Of a DNA stretch of 64,000 bases, positions 46,695-54,813 are shown in pieces (the stretch's first letter is position 1; each line of letters opens with the position of its first letter). The notes under the pieces are model-generated. The model saw only the letters and a list, made by a program, of their open reading frames with translations. It was not told where the DNA came from and made no database searches. The position numbers were made by a program, and so were the translations under genes. The stretch is taken from positions 1 through 64,000 of the forward strand of contig NZ_LRUJ01000001.1 of assembly GCF_001548475.1 (NCBI RefSeq), given 5' to 3'. The DNA comes from Bordetella hinzii LMG 13501. Lineage in GTDB: Bacteria; Pseudomonadota; Gammaproteobacteria; Burkholderiales; Burkholderiaceae_B.

Positions 46695-47789
46695 TTAAGA
46701 GGGCCGTTGCTGCTGAACCACGACGCCGGGCATCTTGCCCGCCATGTCCTTGGGCAGCGCCGCCACCTGCGCGGCGACCTTGCGCGCGATGGCGCGATAC
46801 AGGCCGGCGGCCTCGCCTTGCGGATCGGCCACGACGGTGGGCCTGCCCGAATCGGTCTGCTCGCGGATGGCCAGCGTCAGCGGCAGGCTGCCCAGCCAGG
46901 GCACCTCGTATTGCGCCGCCATGCGCTGCCCGCCGCCCTCGCCGAAGATATGCTCGGCGTGGCCGCATTGCGTGCAGATATGGATGGCCATGTTCTCGAC
47001 CACGCCCAGGATGGGGACCTCGACCTTCTGGAACATGCGCAAGCCCTTGCGCGCGTCCAGCAATGCGATGTCCTGCGGCGTCGTGACGATGACCGCGCCG
47101 ACCACCGGCACTTTCTGGGCGAGGGTGAGGGCCACGTCCCCGGTGCCCGGCGGCATGTCGACGATCAGGTAGTCCAGGTCGCGCCAATTGGTCTGGCGCA
47201 GCAATTGCTCCAGCGCCTGGGTGACCATGGGGCCGCGCCAGATGGCCGGCGAATCGGCATCGATCAGGAAACCGATGGAATTGGCCTGGATGCCGTGGCC
47301 CACCAGCGGCTCCATGGACTTGTTGTCCAGGCTCTCGGGCCGGCCCGAGATGCCCAGCATGGTCGGGATGCTCGGGCCGTAGATATCGGCGTCGAGCACG
47401 CCCACGCTGGCGCCTTCGGCGGCCAGGGCCAGGGCCAGGTTGACCGAAGTGGTGCTCTTGCCCACCCCGCCCTTGCCCGAGGCCACGGCGATGATGTTGC
47501 GCACATTGGGCAGGGGCTTCAGGCCACGCTGCACCGCGTGCGGCTGCACGCGCACGGCCACCGAGATCTCGGCCCGGGCCACGCCCGCCGCGGCCAGCGC
47601 GCCGCGCGCCAGCTCGGCCAGCTGCGCCTGCGCCTCGCGGCCGGGATAGCCCTGCTCGATCAGGACCCGGACCAGGCCGTCTTCGACCTGGATGTCACGA
47701 TCTTTTACAGAAACGGCCAGGGACACCCCGGTATTCGGGTCGGAAACGCCGCGCAATGCGCCACGGATTTGGTCTATCGTTATACTCAT
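46695..47789 (-). CDS. apbC: Mrp/ApbC-family iron-sulfur carrier ATPase
   Basis: A 364-aa P-loop protein with an N-terminal DUF59 (MIP18) domain (residues 1-85), deviant Walker A SGKGGVGKS (residues 104-112), and a C-terminal CxxC (CTQC) that holds the bridging 4Fe-4S cluster. It delivers Fe-S clusters to apo-proteins in the cytosol. It heads the tamA-tamB operon (3 bp gap); the functional link between Fe-S carrier and TAM is unclear. Divergent from the small membrane-protein gene. Confidence 0.95.
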   Translation of the reverse strand: MSITIDQIRGALRGVSDPNTGVSLAVSVKDRDIQVEDGLVRVLIEQGYPGREAQAQLAELARGALAAAGVARAEISVAVRVQPHAVQRGLKPLPNVRNIIAVASGKGGVGKSTTSVNLALALAAEGASVGVLDADIYGPSIPTMLGISGRPESLDNKSMEPLVGHGIQANSIGFLIDADSPAIWRGPMVTQALEQLLRQTNWRDLDYLIVDMPPGTGDVALTLAQKVPVVGAVIVTTPQDIALLDARKGLRMFQKVEVPILGVVENMAIHICTQCGHAEHIFGEGGGQRMAAQYEVPWLGSLPLTLAIREQTDSGRPTVVADPQGEAAGLYRAIARKVAAQVAALPKDMAGKMPGVVVQQQRPS

Positions 47790-47891
47790 GTCACTATGAT
47801 TTCAGAGGCGCTGCGGGAAATACGTCAGCCATTACCCACAAGGATAGCGGAAGCGACGGAACCTTTTGCCCTGTTTTTACATCCTATCTAC

Positions 47892-48164
47892 ATGACCGAC
47901 GCTCTCATCCGCTTTCTTCGCGCCATTCCCGTCATCGTGCTGGGCCTGATCGGCATGCTGATGGCGCTGGTCTTCATGGCCTCGACCGCCATTGCCCTGG
48001 GCATCCTGTATGTGGTGGCCAAGGTGCGCGGCAAGCCGTTCGGCGTGCGCGCCTATTGGAGCCAGCGCCAATCCGGCCGCCCCTTCCCGGGCCAATCGCC
48101 CTTTGCCGCGGCCCCGGCCCGCGGCGGCGAGGTCATCGACGTCGAGGCCCGCGAAGTCCGCTAA
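47892..48164 (+). CDS. Small inner-membrane protein, 90 aa, function unknown
   Basis: A 90-aa protein with two adjacent hydrophobic segments (about residues 10-25 and 28-43), then a basic cytoplasmic tail with VRGKPFGVRAYWSQRQSGRP and an acidic end (VIDVEAREVR). The ATG at 47892 lies inside a much longer open frame that runs antisense to apbC and tamA; only this end fits codon usage and a protein-like profile. It is divergent from apbC across 102 bp and lies 167 bp before metG. Not recognised. Confidence 0.6.
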   Translation: MTDALIRFLRAIPVIVLGLIGMLMALVFMASTAIALGILYVVAKVRGKPFGVRAYWSQRQSGRPFPGQSPFAAAPARGGEVIDVEAREVR

Positions 48165-48331
48165 GCGCCCCGCCGGGCTCCGCCCGTCCGCGCCCCTTCC
48201 GTTTAATATGTCCCTTTTGGCGGCAGGCCCTGCGGGTCTGGCCGCCCGCCCGTGCCGGCGCCGCCTGGCTCTAAAATAGCCAGCTTCCATCCGGCGGGTG
48301 TGCCCGCCTTTCCCCCTCCGTCAAATCCGTC

Positions 48332-50407
48332 ATGTCACGCACGCTATTTGTCACTACTGCCCTGCCCTACGCCAACGGCTCCTTCCATATCGGCCACATC
48401 ATGGAGTACATCCAGGCCGACATCTGGGTCCGTTCGATGCGCATGGCGGGTCATACCGTGCATTTCGTGGGCGCGGACGACGCGCACGGCGCGCCCATCA
48501 TGCTCAAGGCCGAAAAGGAAGGCATCACCCCGCAGCAGCTGGTGGCCCGCTATGCGGCCGAGCGCCCGCGCTACCTGGACGGCTTTCACATCCGCTTCGA
48601 TCACTGGCACACCACCGATTCGCCCGAGAACGTGGCGCTGTCGCATGAGATCTATGGCGCGCTGAAGGCGGCCGGCCTGATCGAGACGCGCTCCATCGAG
48701 CAGTTCTTCGACCCGGTCAAGGGCATGTTCCTGGCCGACCGCTATATCAAGGGCGAGTGCCCGCGCTGCCACGCCAAGGACCAGTACGGCGACTCCTGCG
48801 AAGTCTGCGGCGCCGTGTACGCGCCCACCGAACTGATCAATCCCTATTCGGCGCTGACCGGCGCCACCCCGGTGCTCAAGCGCTCCGATCACTTCTTCTT
48901 CAAGCTCTCCGATCCGCGCTGCGTCGAATTCCTGCAGCAATGGACCACGGGCAGCAATCGCAACGGCGTCAAGCACCTGCAGTCGGAAGTCCAGGCCAAG
49001 ACCCGCGAATGGCTGGGCACGGACGACGGCCAGGCCAAGCTGGGCGACTGGGACATCTCTCGCGATGCGCCCTATTTCGGCATCGAGATCCCCGATGCGC
49101 CGGGCAAGTACTTCTATGTCTGGCTGGACGCGCCGGTGGGCTACCTGGCCTCGCTGAAATCCTACTGCGCCAAGACCGGCATGGACTTCGACGCCCTGCT
49201 CGACCCGGCCGGCCCCACCGAGCAGATCCACTTCATCGGCAAGGACATCATCTATTTCCATGCCCTGTTCTGGCCCGCGATGCTCAAGTTCGCCGGCCGC
49301 AAGACGCCCGACGCGCTGAACGTGCATGGCTTCATCACCGTCAGCGGTGAAAAGATGTCCAAGAGCCGCGGCACCGGCATCTCGCCGCTGCGCTATCTTG
49401 AAGTGGGCATGGATGCCGAGTGGCTGCGCTACTACATGGCCGCCAAGCTGAACGCGCGCGTCGAAGACATGGATTTCAATCCCGAGGATTTCATCGCCCG
49501 CGTCAACAGCGACCTGGTCGGCAAGTACGTCAATATCGCTAGCCGCGCGGCCAACTTCATCACGCGCCACTTCGACGGCAAGCTCGGCTACCAGGGCGAC
49601 ACCGCCGCGCTGTCGGCCGAGTTCGCCCGCCAGGCCGAGTCCATCCGCGCCGCCCTGGAAGGCCGCGAATACAACCGCGCCATCCGCGAGATCATGGCCT
49701 ATGCCGACAACATCAACCAGGCGTTCGACGCGGCCCAGCCCTGGGTGCTGGCCAAGAACTACGCCGAAGCCGACGACGCCCGCCGCGCCCAGCTGCAGGA
49801 TGTCTGCTCGCGCGCGCTGGCGGGTTTCAAGGCCCTGTCGGTAATGCTGGCGCCGGTGCTGCCGGCCCTGGCCTCGCGCGTGGCGCGCGAGCTCTTCGGC
49901 GCCACGCGCGACTTCATCTGGAGCGATGCCGCCGAACTGCCCGCCCAGGTCGCGCCCTTCAAGCACCTGATGCAGCGCGTCGATCCCAAGATGCTGGACG
50001 CCCTGTTCGAGCCGCCGGCCCCGGCGGCCGAAGCCGCCCCCGCCCCGGGCGGCGAGCCCCTGGCAGAGACCATCTCCATCGACGACTTCGCCAAGGTGGA
50101 CCTGCGCATCGCCAAGATCGTCAATTGCGAAGCCGTCGAAGGCTCGACCAAGCTGCTGCGCCTGACCCTGGACGTGGGCGAGGGCCGCCATCGCAACGTC
50201 TTCTCCGGCATCAAGTCGGCCTACAAGCCCGAAGACCTCATTGGCAAGCTCACCGTGCTGGTCGCCAACCTGGCGCCGCGCAAGATGAAATTCGGTGTTT
50301 CCGAGGGCATGGTGCTGGCCGCCAGCCATGCCGACGAGAAAATCGATGCCGGCATCTACGTGCTCGAACCCTGGCCCGGCGCCCAGCCCGGCATGCGCAT
50401 CCACTGA
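48332..50407 (+). CDS. metG: Methionyl-tRNA synthetase
   Basis: A 691-aa class I synthetase that charges tRNA-Met. HIGH at residues 19-22, the zinc knuckle [18 protein letters not shown], the KMSKS loop at 341-345, the anticodon-binding helical domain, and a C-terminal tRNA-binding EMAP-like domain ([18 protein letters not shown] onward, about residues 585-691) that drives dimerisation. Lengths and domain order match the E. coli type. An intrinsic terminator follows. Confidence 0.97.
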   Translation: MSRTLFVTTALPYANGSFHIGHIMEYIQADIWVRSMRMAGHTVHFVGADDAHGAPIMLKAEKEGITPQQLVARYAAERPRYLDGFHIRFDHWHTTDSPENVALSHEIYGALKAAGLIETRSIEQFFDPVKGMFLADRYIKGECPRCHAKDQYGDSCEVCGAVYAPTELINPYSALTGATPVLKRSDHFFFKLSDPRCVEFLQQWTTGSNRNGVKHLQSEVQAKTREWLGTDDGQAKLGDWDISRDAPYFGIEIPDAPGKYFYVWLDAPVGYLASLKSYCAKTGMDFDALLDPAGPTEQIHFIGKDIIYFHALFWPAMLKFAGRKTPDALNVHGFITVSGEKMSKSRGTGISPLRYLEVGMDAEWLRYYMAAKLNARVEDMDFNPEDFIARVNSDLVGKYVNIASRAANFITRHFDGKLGYQGDTAALSAEFARQAESIRAALEGREYNRAIREIMAYADNINQAFDAAQPWVLAKNYAEADDARRAQLQDVCSRALAGFKALSVMLAPVLPALASRVARELFGATRDFIWSDAAELPAQVAPFKHLMQRVDPKMLDALFEPPAPAAEAAPAPGGEPLAETISIDDFAKVDLRIAKIVNCEAVEGSTKLLRLTLDVGEGRHRNVFSGIKSAYKPEDLIGKLTVLVANLAPRKMKFGVSEGMVLAASHADEKIDAGIYVLEPWPGAQPGMRIH

Positions 50408-50415
50408 TGCCCAAG

Positions 50416-50439
50416 CGCCGCGCAAGCGGCGTTTTTTTT
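50416..50439 (+). terminator. Rho-independent terminator after metG
   Basis: CGCCGC (50416-50421), loop GCAA, GCGGCG (50426-50431), then a T8 run (50432-50439). It starts 8 bp after the metG stop. Confidence 0.93.
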
Positions 50440-50461
50440 GGTGTCAGGCACCTGGGGCCCC

Positions 50462-51238
50462 TCACGCCCCCGCTCGGTCTCCCATGGTGTCTGACGCCCC
50501 GGGGAAAGAGGCCACCGGCTTGAGCGCGGGATCCAGCGCCACGCGCTCGTCAAAGACAAAGCAGGCGCCGTCGTAGCCCGGGCCGCCGGTCTCTTCGAAG
50601 TACTTCAGGATGCCGCCTTCGAGCTGGTAGACGTGGTCGATGCCCAGCTCGCCCATGAAGATCGCGGCCTTTTCGCAGCGGATGCCGCCGGTGCAGAAGC
50701 TCACGACCGTCTTGCCCTCGAGTTCGGCGCGGTGCTCGCGCACCGCGTCCGGAAACTGGGTGAAGCGCTCGATGCGCCAATCGATGGCATTGCGAAAGGT
50801 GCCGACATCGACTTCGAAGGCGTTGCGGGTGTCGAGCATGACCACTTCACGCCCCTCGTCATCGCGCCCCTGCTCCAGCCAGCGGGCCAGGGTCCGGGCG
50901 TCCACGCTGGGCGCCCGGCCGGCCTCGGGCCGGATGGCGGGGTGGTTCATGCGGATGATCTCGCGCTTGAGCCGCACGCGCATCTTGCCGAAAGGCACGG
51001 CGTCCGACAGGCTGTACTTGGCCTGCAAGTCGGCAAAACGGCTGTCCTTGCGCAGATCGGCGAGAAAATCCTCGATGGCCTGCCCGGCGCCAGCCAGGAA
51101 AAGGTTGATGCCCTCGGGGGCCAGCAGAATGGTGCCCTTGAGGGCCAGCGCGTCGGCGCGCGCCTGCAGCGACTCGCGCAAGGAGGCCGTGTCGGGCAGG
51201 CTGACGAACTTATAGGCGGCGATATTGACGATGGACAT
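50462..51238 (-). CDS. trhO: tRNA uridine(34) hydroxylase, TrhO-type rhodanese
   Basis: A 258-aa UPF0176/YceA-type protein: an acylphosphatase-like N-terminal domain (residues 1-100) and a rhodanese domain with [19 protein letters not shown], Cys 182 and 188. TrhO uses O2 to make 5-hydroxyuridine at tRNA position 34, the first step to cmo5U/mo5U. The fold, length and [10 protein letters not shown] match. It is convergent with metG, so the two translation genes share the small gap between them but not a transcript. Older annotations say sulfurtransferase. Confidence 0.9.
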   Translation of the reverse strand: MSIVNIAAYKFVSLPDTASLRESLQARADALALKGTILLAPEGINLFLAGAGQAIEDFLADLRKDSRFADLQAKYSLSDAVPFGKMRVRLKREIIRMNHPAIRPEAGRAPSVDARTLARWLEQGRDDEGREVVMLDTRNAFEVDVGTFRNAIDWRIERFTQFPDAVREHRAELEGKTVVSFCTGGIRCEKAAIFMGELGIDHVYQLEGGILKYFEETGGPGYDGACFVFDERVALDPALKPVASFPGASDTMGDRAGA

Positions 51239-51273
51239 GAAAACAAGCGAGGAAGGCGCGCGGGCGGGCCGGA

Positions 51274-51768
51274 TTATCGGCGGGCAAAATCCAGCACGTC
51301 GCCCGAAGACAGCGTGAGGGTCATGCGGCTGGGACGGGCAACGTCGTCCAGGCGCGTGGCCGTGATGCGGGTCAGGCCGGCGAGGTAATCCTGCTCCAGC
51401 TGCATATTGGCCGAGGGGCAGGACATATAGGTCGAGACGGGCGGGTATTGGAGGATCAGCAGCCCGTTGGCCACCACATACTGGCCCGAGTAGGTGTTGC
51501 AGCCCGAAAAGCCCGACAGCCGCGCCTGGCCCTGCTCATGGTTGAAGACCAGCGTGATCGGACGCTCCTTGCTATGCGCATGCGGCACGGGACGCAAGGC
51601 GCCGCCCGGTTTGGTCCAGCGGGCCAGCTCCCAGGCGGTCTGCGCCAGGACATCCGATTGCTGTCCGGGCTGCTGCCCCACCACGGGGGGCACGGGCGGG
51701 CGGGAAGCGCAGGCCGCCAGGCCGAGCACGAGCATCAAGGGCCACAGAGAGCGTAGGGTAACGGGCAT
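51274..51768 (-). CDS. META-domain lipoprotein (HslJ-like), first of tandem pair
   Basis: A 164-aa protein with a lipoprotein signal peptide (LGLAAC, Cys20) and one META domain: [35 protein letters not shown], then [13 protein letters not shown] at the end. The E. coli relative HslJ is a small outer-membrane-associated protein linked to novobiocin resistance. It lies 35 bp upstream of trhO on the same strand and 74 bp downstream of its paralogue. The exact role is unknown. Confidence 0.85.
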   Translation of the reverse strand: MPVTLRSLWPLMLVLGLAACASRPPVPPVVGQQPGQQSDVLAQTAWELARWTKPGGALRPVPHAHSKERPITLVFNHEQGQARLSGFSGCNTYSGQYVVANGLLILQYPPVSTYMSCPSANMQLEQDYLAGLTRITATRLDDVARPSRMTLTLSSGDVLDFARR

Positions 51769-51842
51769 GGCTGCCTCCTGAAGGACTGGCCGGCCAGGGC
51801 CGGCTGGAGGCGGTATTTTAGGCCGGCCCGGCGGCGAACGCC

Positions 51843-52367
51843 TCAGGGCGTGGGCGGATCCTGGCGGCGGGTGAAGTCCAGCACATCGCCGGTGGCCACA
51901 TTGAAGGTCAGGTGGCGCGGGGCCCCGCTGGCGTCCAGCGTGAACGAACGGATGTCCGCCAGGGCCCGCAGATAGTCGATCTCGAGCTGGGCGCGGCGGG
52001 GGTCCGGGCAGGCCATGCGCGTGGAGGCCGGCGCCGTGATGCTCAGCTTGCCCGCCTCCAGCTTGTAGGCGCCGCTATAGCGGTTGCAGCCGGAAAAGCC
52101 TTGCACCACGTAGCGCTTGCCATCGGCCAGAAAGGTCAGCGAGATCGGCTCGCCGTTGTCGCCATGCGGGATGTTGCGCCGATTGCCCAGCGCGTCGACC
52201 CAGCCGGTGAGTTCCCAGCGGGTCTGGGCCAGCGAATCGGCGCTGGTCGTGGCGCGCGCGGCGGCCGCTCCCTCGGGACGCGCCTGGCCGGTCTGCGTGG
52301 CGCAACCCGCCAGCGCGGCCAGCAGCCCAGCGCACAACACCGCCCGGGGAATGGAAATCAAGAACAT
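51843..52367 (-). CDS. META-domain lipoprotein (HslJ-like), second of tandem pair
   Basis: A 174-aa paralogue. Lipobox LAGC (Cys22), then GFSGCNRYSGAYKLEAG, MACPDPRRAQLEIDYLRAL and a terminal ATGDVLDFTRRQDPPTP. The start at 52365-52367 gives a proper signal peptide and has GGAGAGA upstream; the longer ORF would bury it. The two copies share the GFSGCN, ACP/SCP and DVLDF blocks but differ elsewhere, so the duplication is old. It is the upstream gene of the pair. Confidence 0.85.
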   Translation of the reverse strand: MFLISIPRAVLCAGLLAALAGCATQTGQARPEGAAAARATTSADSLAQTRWELTGWVDALGNRRNIPHGDNGEPISLTFLADGKRYVVQGFSGCNRYSGAYKLEAGKLSITAPASTRMACPDPRRAQLEIDYLRALADIRSFTLDASGAPRHLTFNVATGDVLDFTRRQDPPTP

Positions 52368-52472
52368 CGCACTCTCTCCGTCTAAAGGACTCCGGTTTAC
52401 TGTAACCGGGCGACCGTATTCAGACCAGCATGAATGCAACAGGGCGCGACCGCCTCCCGGCGCGGCGCGGGC

Positions 52473-52820
52473 CTAGGGTCCCCGGGCGGCGATATAGGCG
52501 GCCAGCACCTGTTCCAGCTGGCGTTTCTCCCGCTGCGTCAGCGCCAGATAGGAGGCGTAGGGCACGCTATGGAAAGGCCAGGCCAGCTCCTCGGAACCGC
52601 CCTCGCCCCGCATCGGCCCTTCGCCCGAACTCAGCCACTGCGCCGTGACACGCAAGGCGCGGGTGAGCTTGATCAGCGACGCTCCGCTAGGCCGGGTGCG
52701 CAGGCCGCTTTCGTAATTGCCTATGGCGCTTTGGGACAGCTGGCAAGCCGCCGCCAGGTCTTTCTGCGTCCATCCCCGGAGTACACGCGCGCTGCGCAGA
52801 CGATGGCCGAAAGTTTCCAC
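52473..52820 (-). CDS. XRE-family helix-turn-helix regulator, 115 aa
   Basis: A 115-aa protein with an N-terminal Cro/CI-type helix-turn-helix (ARVLRGWTQKDLAAACQLSQ, residues 11-30, continuing IGNYESGLRT). The C-terminal half lacks a LexA-type peptidase or a known sensor domain. The start is GTG at 52818-52820; the ATG 4 bp upstream is in another frame. Two CGGATTAG direct repeats lie just upstream and may be its own operator. It shares its strand with the META pair (105 bp gap) but a functional tie is unproven. Confidence 0.82.
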   Translation of the reverse strand: METFGHRLRSARVLRGWTQKDLAAACQLSQSAIGNYESGLRTRPSGASLIKLTRALRVTAQWLSSGEGPMRGEGGSEELAWPFHSVPYASYLALTQREKRQLEQVLAAYIAARGP

Positions 52821-52830
52821 TCATTAGACT

Positions 52831-52863
52831 CGGATTAGTGATTTCAGGTGGCTGCCGGATTAG
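52831..52863. promoter_or_regulatory. Direct repeat CGGATTAG, candidate XRE operator
   Basis: CGGATTAG at 52831-52838 and again at 52856-52863, 25 bp apart, starting 11 bp upstream of the XRE gene's GTG. A related ATTAG lies at 52823-52827. Autoregulation is an inference. Confidence 0.4.
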
Positions 52864-53041
52864 AGCATTGTCCCCGTCGCCGGAAACATGGGGAGGAAAC
52901 CCGAATGGCGGGCCGCATCCCTGGCTTGTGACATCCGCCGGCGGACGCAACGCCGTCGCCGGCTTGCCATGCGGATACATATAGAAAATAATGTAGCGTA
53001 TTTATACAAAAACGCGGCCAAAAACCCCGGAGATCATGGCA

Positions 53042-53059
53042 GGAATCACGCAGGATTCC
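53042..53059. promoter_or_regulatory. Inverted repeat GGAATC / GATTCC
   Basis: Perfect 6-bp arms (53042-53047, 53054-53059) with a 6-bp spacer, 14 bp from the larger palindrome that follows. Confidence 0.4.
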
Positions 53060-53072
53060 CACGTTTTCATTG

Positions 53073-53090
53073 GAATAGAAACTTCTATTC
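53073..53090. promoter_or_regulatory. Near-perfect palindrome GAATAGAA-AC-TTCTATTC
   Basis: Two perfect 8-bp arms with a 2-bp centre, the best-formed operator-like site in the window. It lies 161 bp upstream of the response-regulator start. A third, smaller repeat GTGTT / AACAC follows at 53107-53123. Confidence 0.6.
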
Positions 53091-53250
53091 ACAAATAATC
53101 ACAATCGTGTTTAAATCGAACACAAGCGTGGCATGACATGGCGCAGGCCGTGCCCAGGCTGTCATCCCCCGGAACACCCCATGCGCCACAGAGATGCCGT
53201 GACACCAGCGGGACGGGCTGGAGCTGCCGCCCATGCACTCGGGAAAATGA

Positions 53251-54039
53251 ATGAACAGCACGCTGGATGTCATCTTTTTAACCAAAGACGATGCCGCGCA
53301 TAAGGAACAGTTGGACAGCCTGGGCCACCTCGGCTTCAGGGTGCGCGTGTGCCCCGATCTGGTCAGTCTCTATGAGCACTACGGCAAGCAATCCTGCCCC
53401 CTGCTGGTCCTGAGCGCTCCACTGGCCGACATCCATATCGCGGCCGTGCGCATCCGCGCCATGGACCGCAGCGTCGGCATCATTGCCCTGGCCCACTTCA
53501 CCGACAGCGAAGCCCGGGTGCGGACCCTGCTATGCGGCGCCGATGCCTGCCTGGACCGCAACGCCAGCGGGCTGGAGCTGGCCGCCGTCCTGCAATCGCT
53601 GCTGCGCCGTATCACGAGCCTGAGCGCGCCGGCCGTCGACGCCGGCGAACGCGCCGATCCGGCCTTCGACCCGCTGCCTGAAGAATCCGCCCTGCCCGCC
53701 TGGCCCGGCACGCCCGCCAAGTGGCGCTTGGCCAACCGGGGCTGGACGCTGGTGAGCCCGTCCGGGCGCGCGTTGGGCCTGACCACCGGAGAGCGCGCTT
53801 TTCTATCGCGCCTGATGACGGCGCCCGAACGCAAGCTCAGCCGCGACGCGCTGCTGCCCGAAGAACTCGGCGTGGAGGCGGGCGCGCAGCGCAGCCGTTT
53901 CGTGGACGTGATGATCAGCCGCTTGCGGCGCAAGGCCTCGCATCATCAGATGGCGCTGCCCATCCGGGCCGTGCATGGCTGGGGCTATATGTTCGCGGCC
54001 GAGGTGGCCCATGACCATGACGCGGCCGAAGCGGCGTAA
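53251..54039 (+). CDS. OmpR-like transcriptional regulator with degenerate receiver domain
   Basis: A 262-aa protein. Residues 1-122 look like a CheY-type receiver, but the key residues are gone: the acidic pair DD13-14 is kept, the phospho-acceptor Asp is Ser (about S55 in LLVLSAPL), the Thr/Ser switch is non-polar, and the Lys is Arg (about R103 in GADACLDRN). Residues about 158-252 are an intact OmpR winged helix (LTTGERAFLSRLM, then RFVDVMISRLRRKA and IRAVHGWGYMF). It should bind DNA without classical phosphorylation. No sensor kinase gene is adjacent. An orphan fimbrin gene lies 141 bp downstream, a possible target. Confidence 0.85.
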   Translation: MNSTLDVIFLTKDDAAHKEQLDSLGHLGFRVRVCPDLVSLYEHYGKQSCPLLVLSAPLADIHIAAVRIRAMDRSVGIIALAHFTDSEARVRTLLCGADACLDRNASGLELAAVLQSLLRRITSLSAPAVDAGERADPAFDPLPEESALPAWPGTPAKWRLANRGWTLVSPSGRALGLTTGERAFLSRLMTAPERKLSRDALLPEELGVEAGAQRSRFVDVMISRLRRKASHHQMALPIRAVHGWGYMFAAEVAHDHDAAEAA

Positions 54040-54122
54040 GGCCGCGCCGGGCAGCGAACCCGTCTGATGCGACAGCTGTCCGACTACTATAGTGATAGCA
54101 GTTGAGGCGCGTTTTGCGGACG

Positions 54123-54149
54123 TTTCCTATGAGGCGGGCTCGGCATACT
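54123..54149 (+). promoter_or_regulatory. Possible fimbrial promoter with TTTCCTA heptad
   Basis: TTTCCTA (54123-54129) equals the consensus heptad bound by Bordetella BvgA; CATACT (54144-54149) could be a -10, 32 bp before the ATG. An alternative -10, TATAGT, lies at 54088-54093. There is no poly-C tract of the kind that phase-varies other Bordetella fim promoters. Only one heptad is clear. Confidence 0.3.
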
Positions 54150-54180
54150 GGGGCCTTTCACCAGGGAAAAACAGAGCGAT

Positions 54181-54813
54181 ATGACAAGGAATGCCATCCG
54201 CCAATCCGCGATCCCGCGCGTAAGCATCGCCGCCGCCTCGCTGGCCGTGGCGGCCATGACGGGCATGCCGCCGGCCCATGCCGTCGACGGCACGATCACC
54301 ATCACCGGCGAGATCACTGACCAGACCTGCAAGATCAATGGCGCCGAGCCGCCGCACAACCTGCTCGTCACGCTGCCCAAGATCGGCACGTCGGCCATGA
54401 AGAACGTCAATGACACCGCGGGCGCCACGCTCTTCCAGATCCGTCTGACCGACTGCCCCGAAGCCCTCAATGCCCAGACACTCACGGCCTATTTCGAGCC
54501 GGGCTCCACCACCGACTACGCCACCGGCAACCTGGTCGCCTATACGACGGCCGCCGCGGCGACCGTGGCCGCGACGATTCCATCGCCGCCCGGCGCCACC
54601 GTGTTCAAGAACGTGCAGATCCAGCTGGCCAATCTCGATGGCACGGCGATCCGGGTGGGCGCGGACGTCACCGCGCAGGCCGCGCAAGGCGCCGTGGTCT
54701 CGGACAAGGCCGCGACCTTGCGCTATCTGGCGCGCTACGTCCGGACCAGCACCGAGGCCATCACGGCCGGCAAGCTGGTGAGCTACGTGCAGTACTCCAT
54801 CGTCTATCCCTGA
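54181..54813 (+). CDS. Bordetella Fim2/Fim3/FimX-type major fimbrial subunit
   Basis: A 210-aa chaperone-usher pilin. The signal peptide ends after about residue 34 (AHA|VDG). The mature start DGTITITGEITDQTC, the disulfide pair C50-C92, YFEPGSTTDYATGNLVAY, TLRYLARYV and the terminal YSIVYP (penultimate Tyr for chaperone binding) closely resemble Bordetella serotype fimbrins. No chaperone or usher gene is near, so it would need machinery encoded elsewhere (as the Bordetella fim genes use fimBCD). Whether it is fimN, fimX or another member is not decided. It ends 10 bp inside the convergent arginase gene. Confidence 0.9.
   Translation: MTRNAIRQSAIPRVSIAAASLAVAAMTGMPPAHAVDGTITITGEITDQTCKINGAEPPHNLLVTLPKIGTSAMKNVNDTAGATLFQIRLTDCPEALNAQTLTAYFEPGSTTDYATGNLVAYTTAAAATVAATIPSPPGATVFKNVQIQLANLDGTAIRVGADVTAQAAQGAVVSDKAATLRYLARYVRTSTEAITAGKLVSYVQYSIVYP

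Larger units (their letters stand above)
52821..53250. other. 430-bp non-coding, palindrome-rich region
   Basis: Markedly more AT-rich than the rest of the window between about 52970 and 53130. No ORF here has a ribosome-binding site or family match. It holds the CGGATTAG repeats and three inverted repeats (annotated separately), so it is probably the joint control region of the divergent XRE and response-regulator genes. Confidence 0.55.

Noticed and set aside
44805-47800. Plus-strand frame of about 1000 codons ahead of the small membrane protein
   Set aside because: Antisense to tamA and apbC; only the last 90 codons from 47892 have a protein-like profile.
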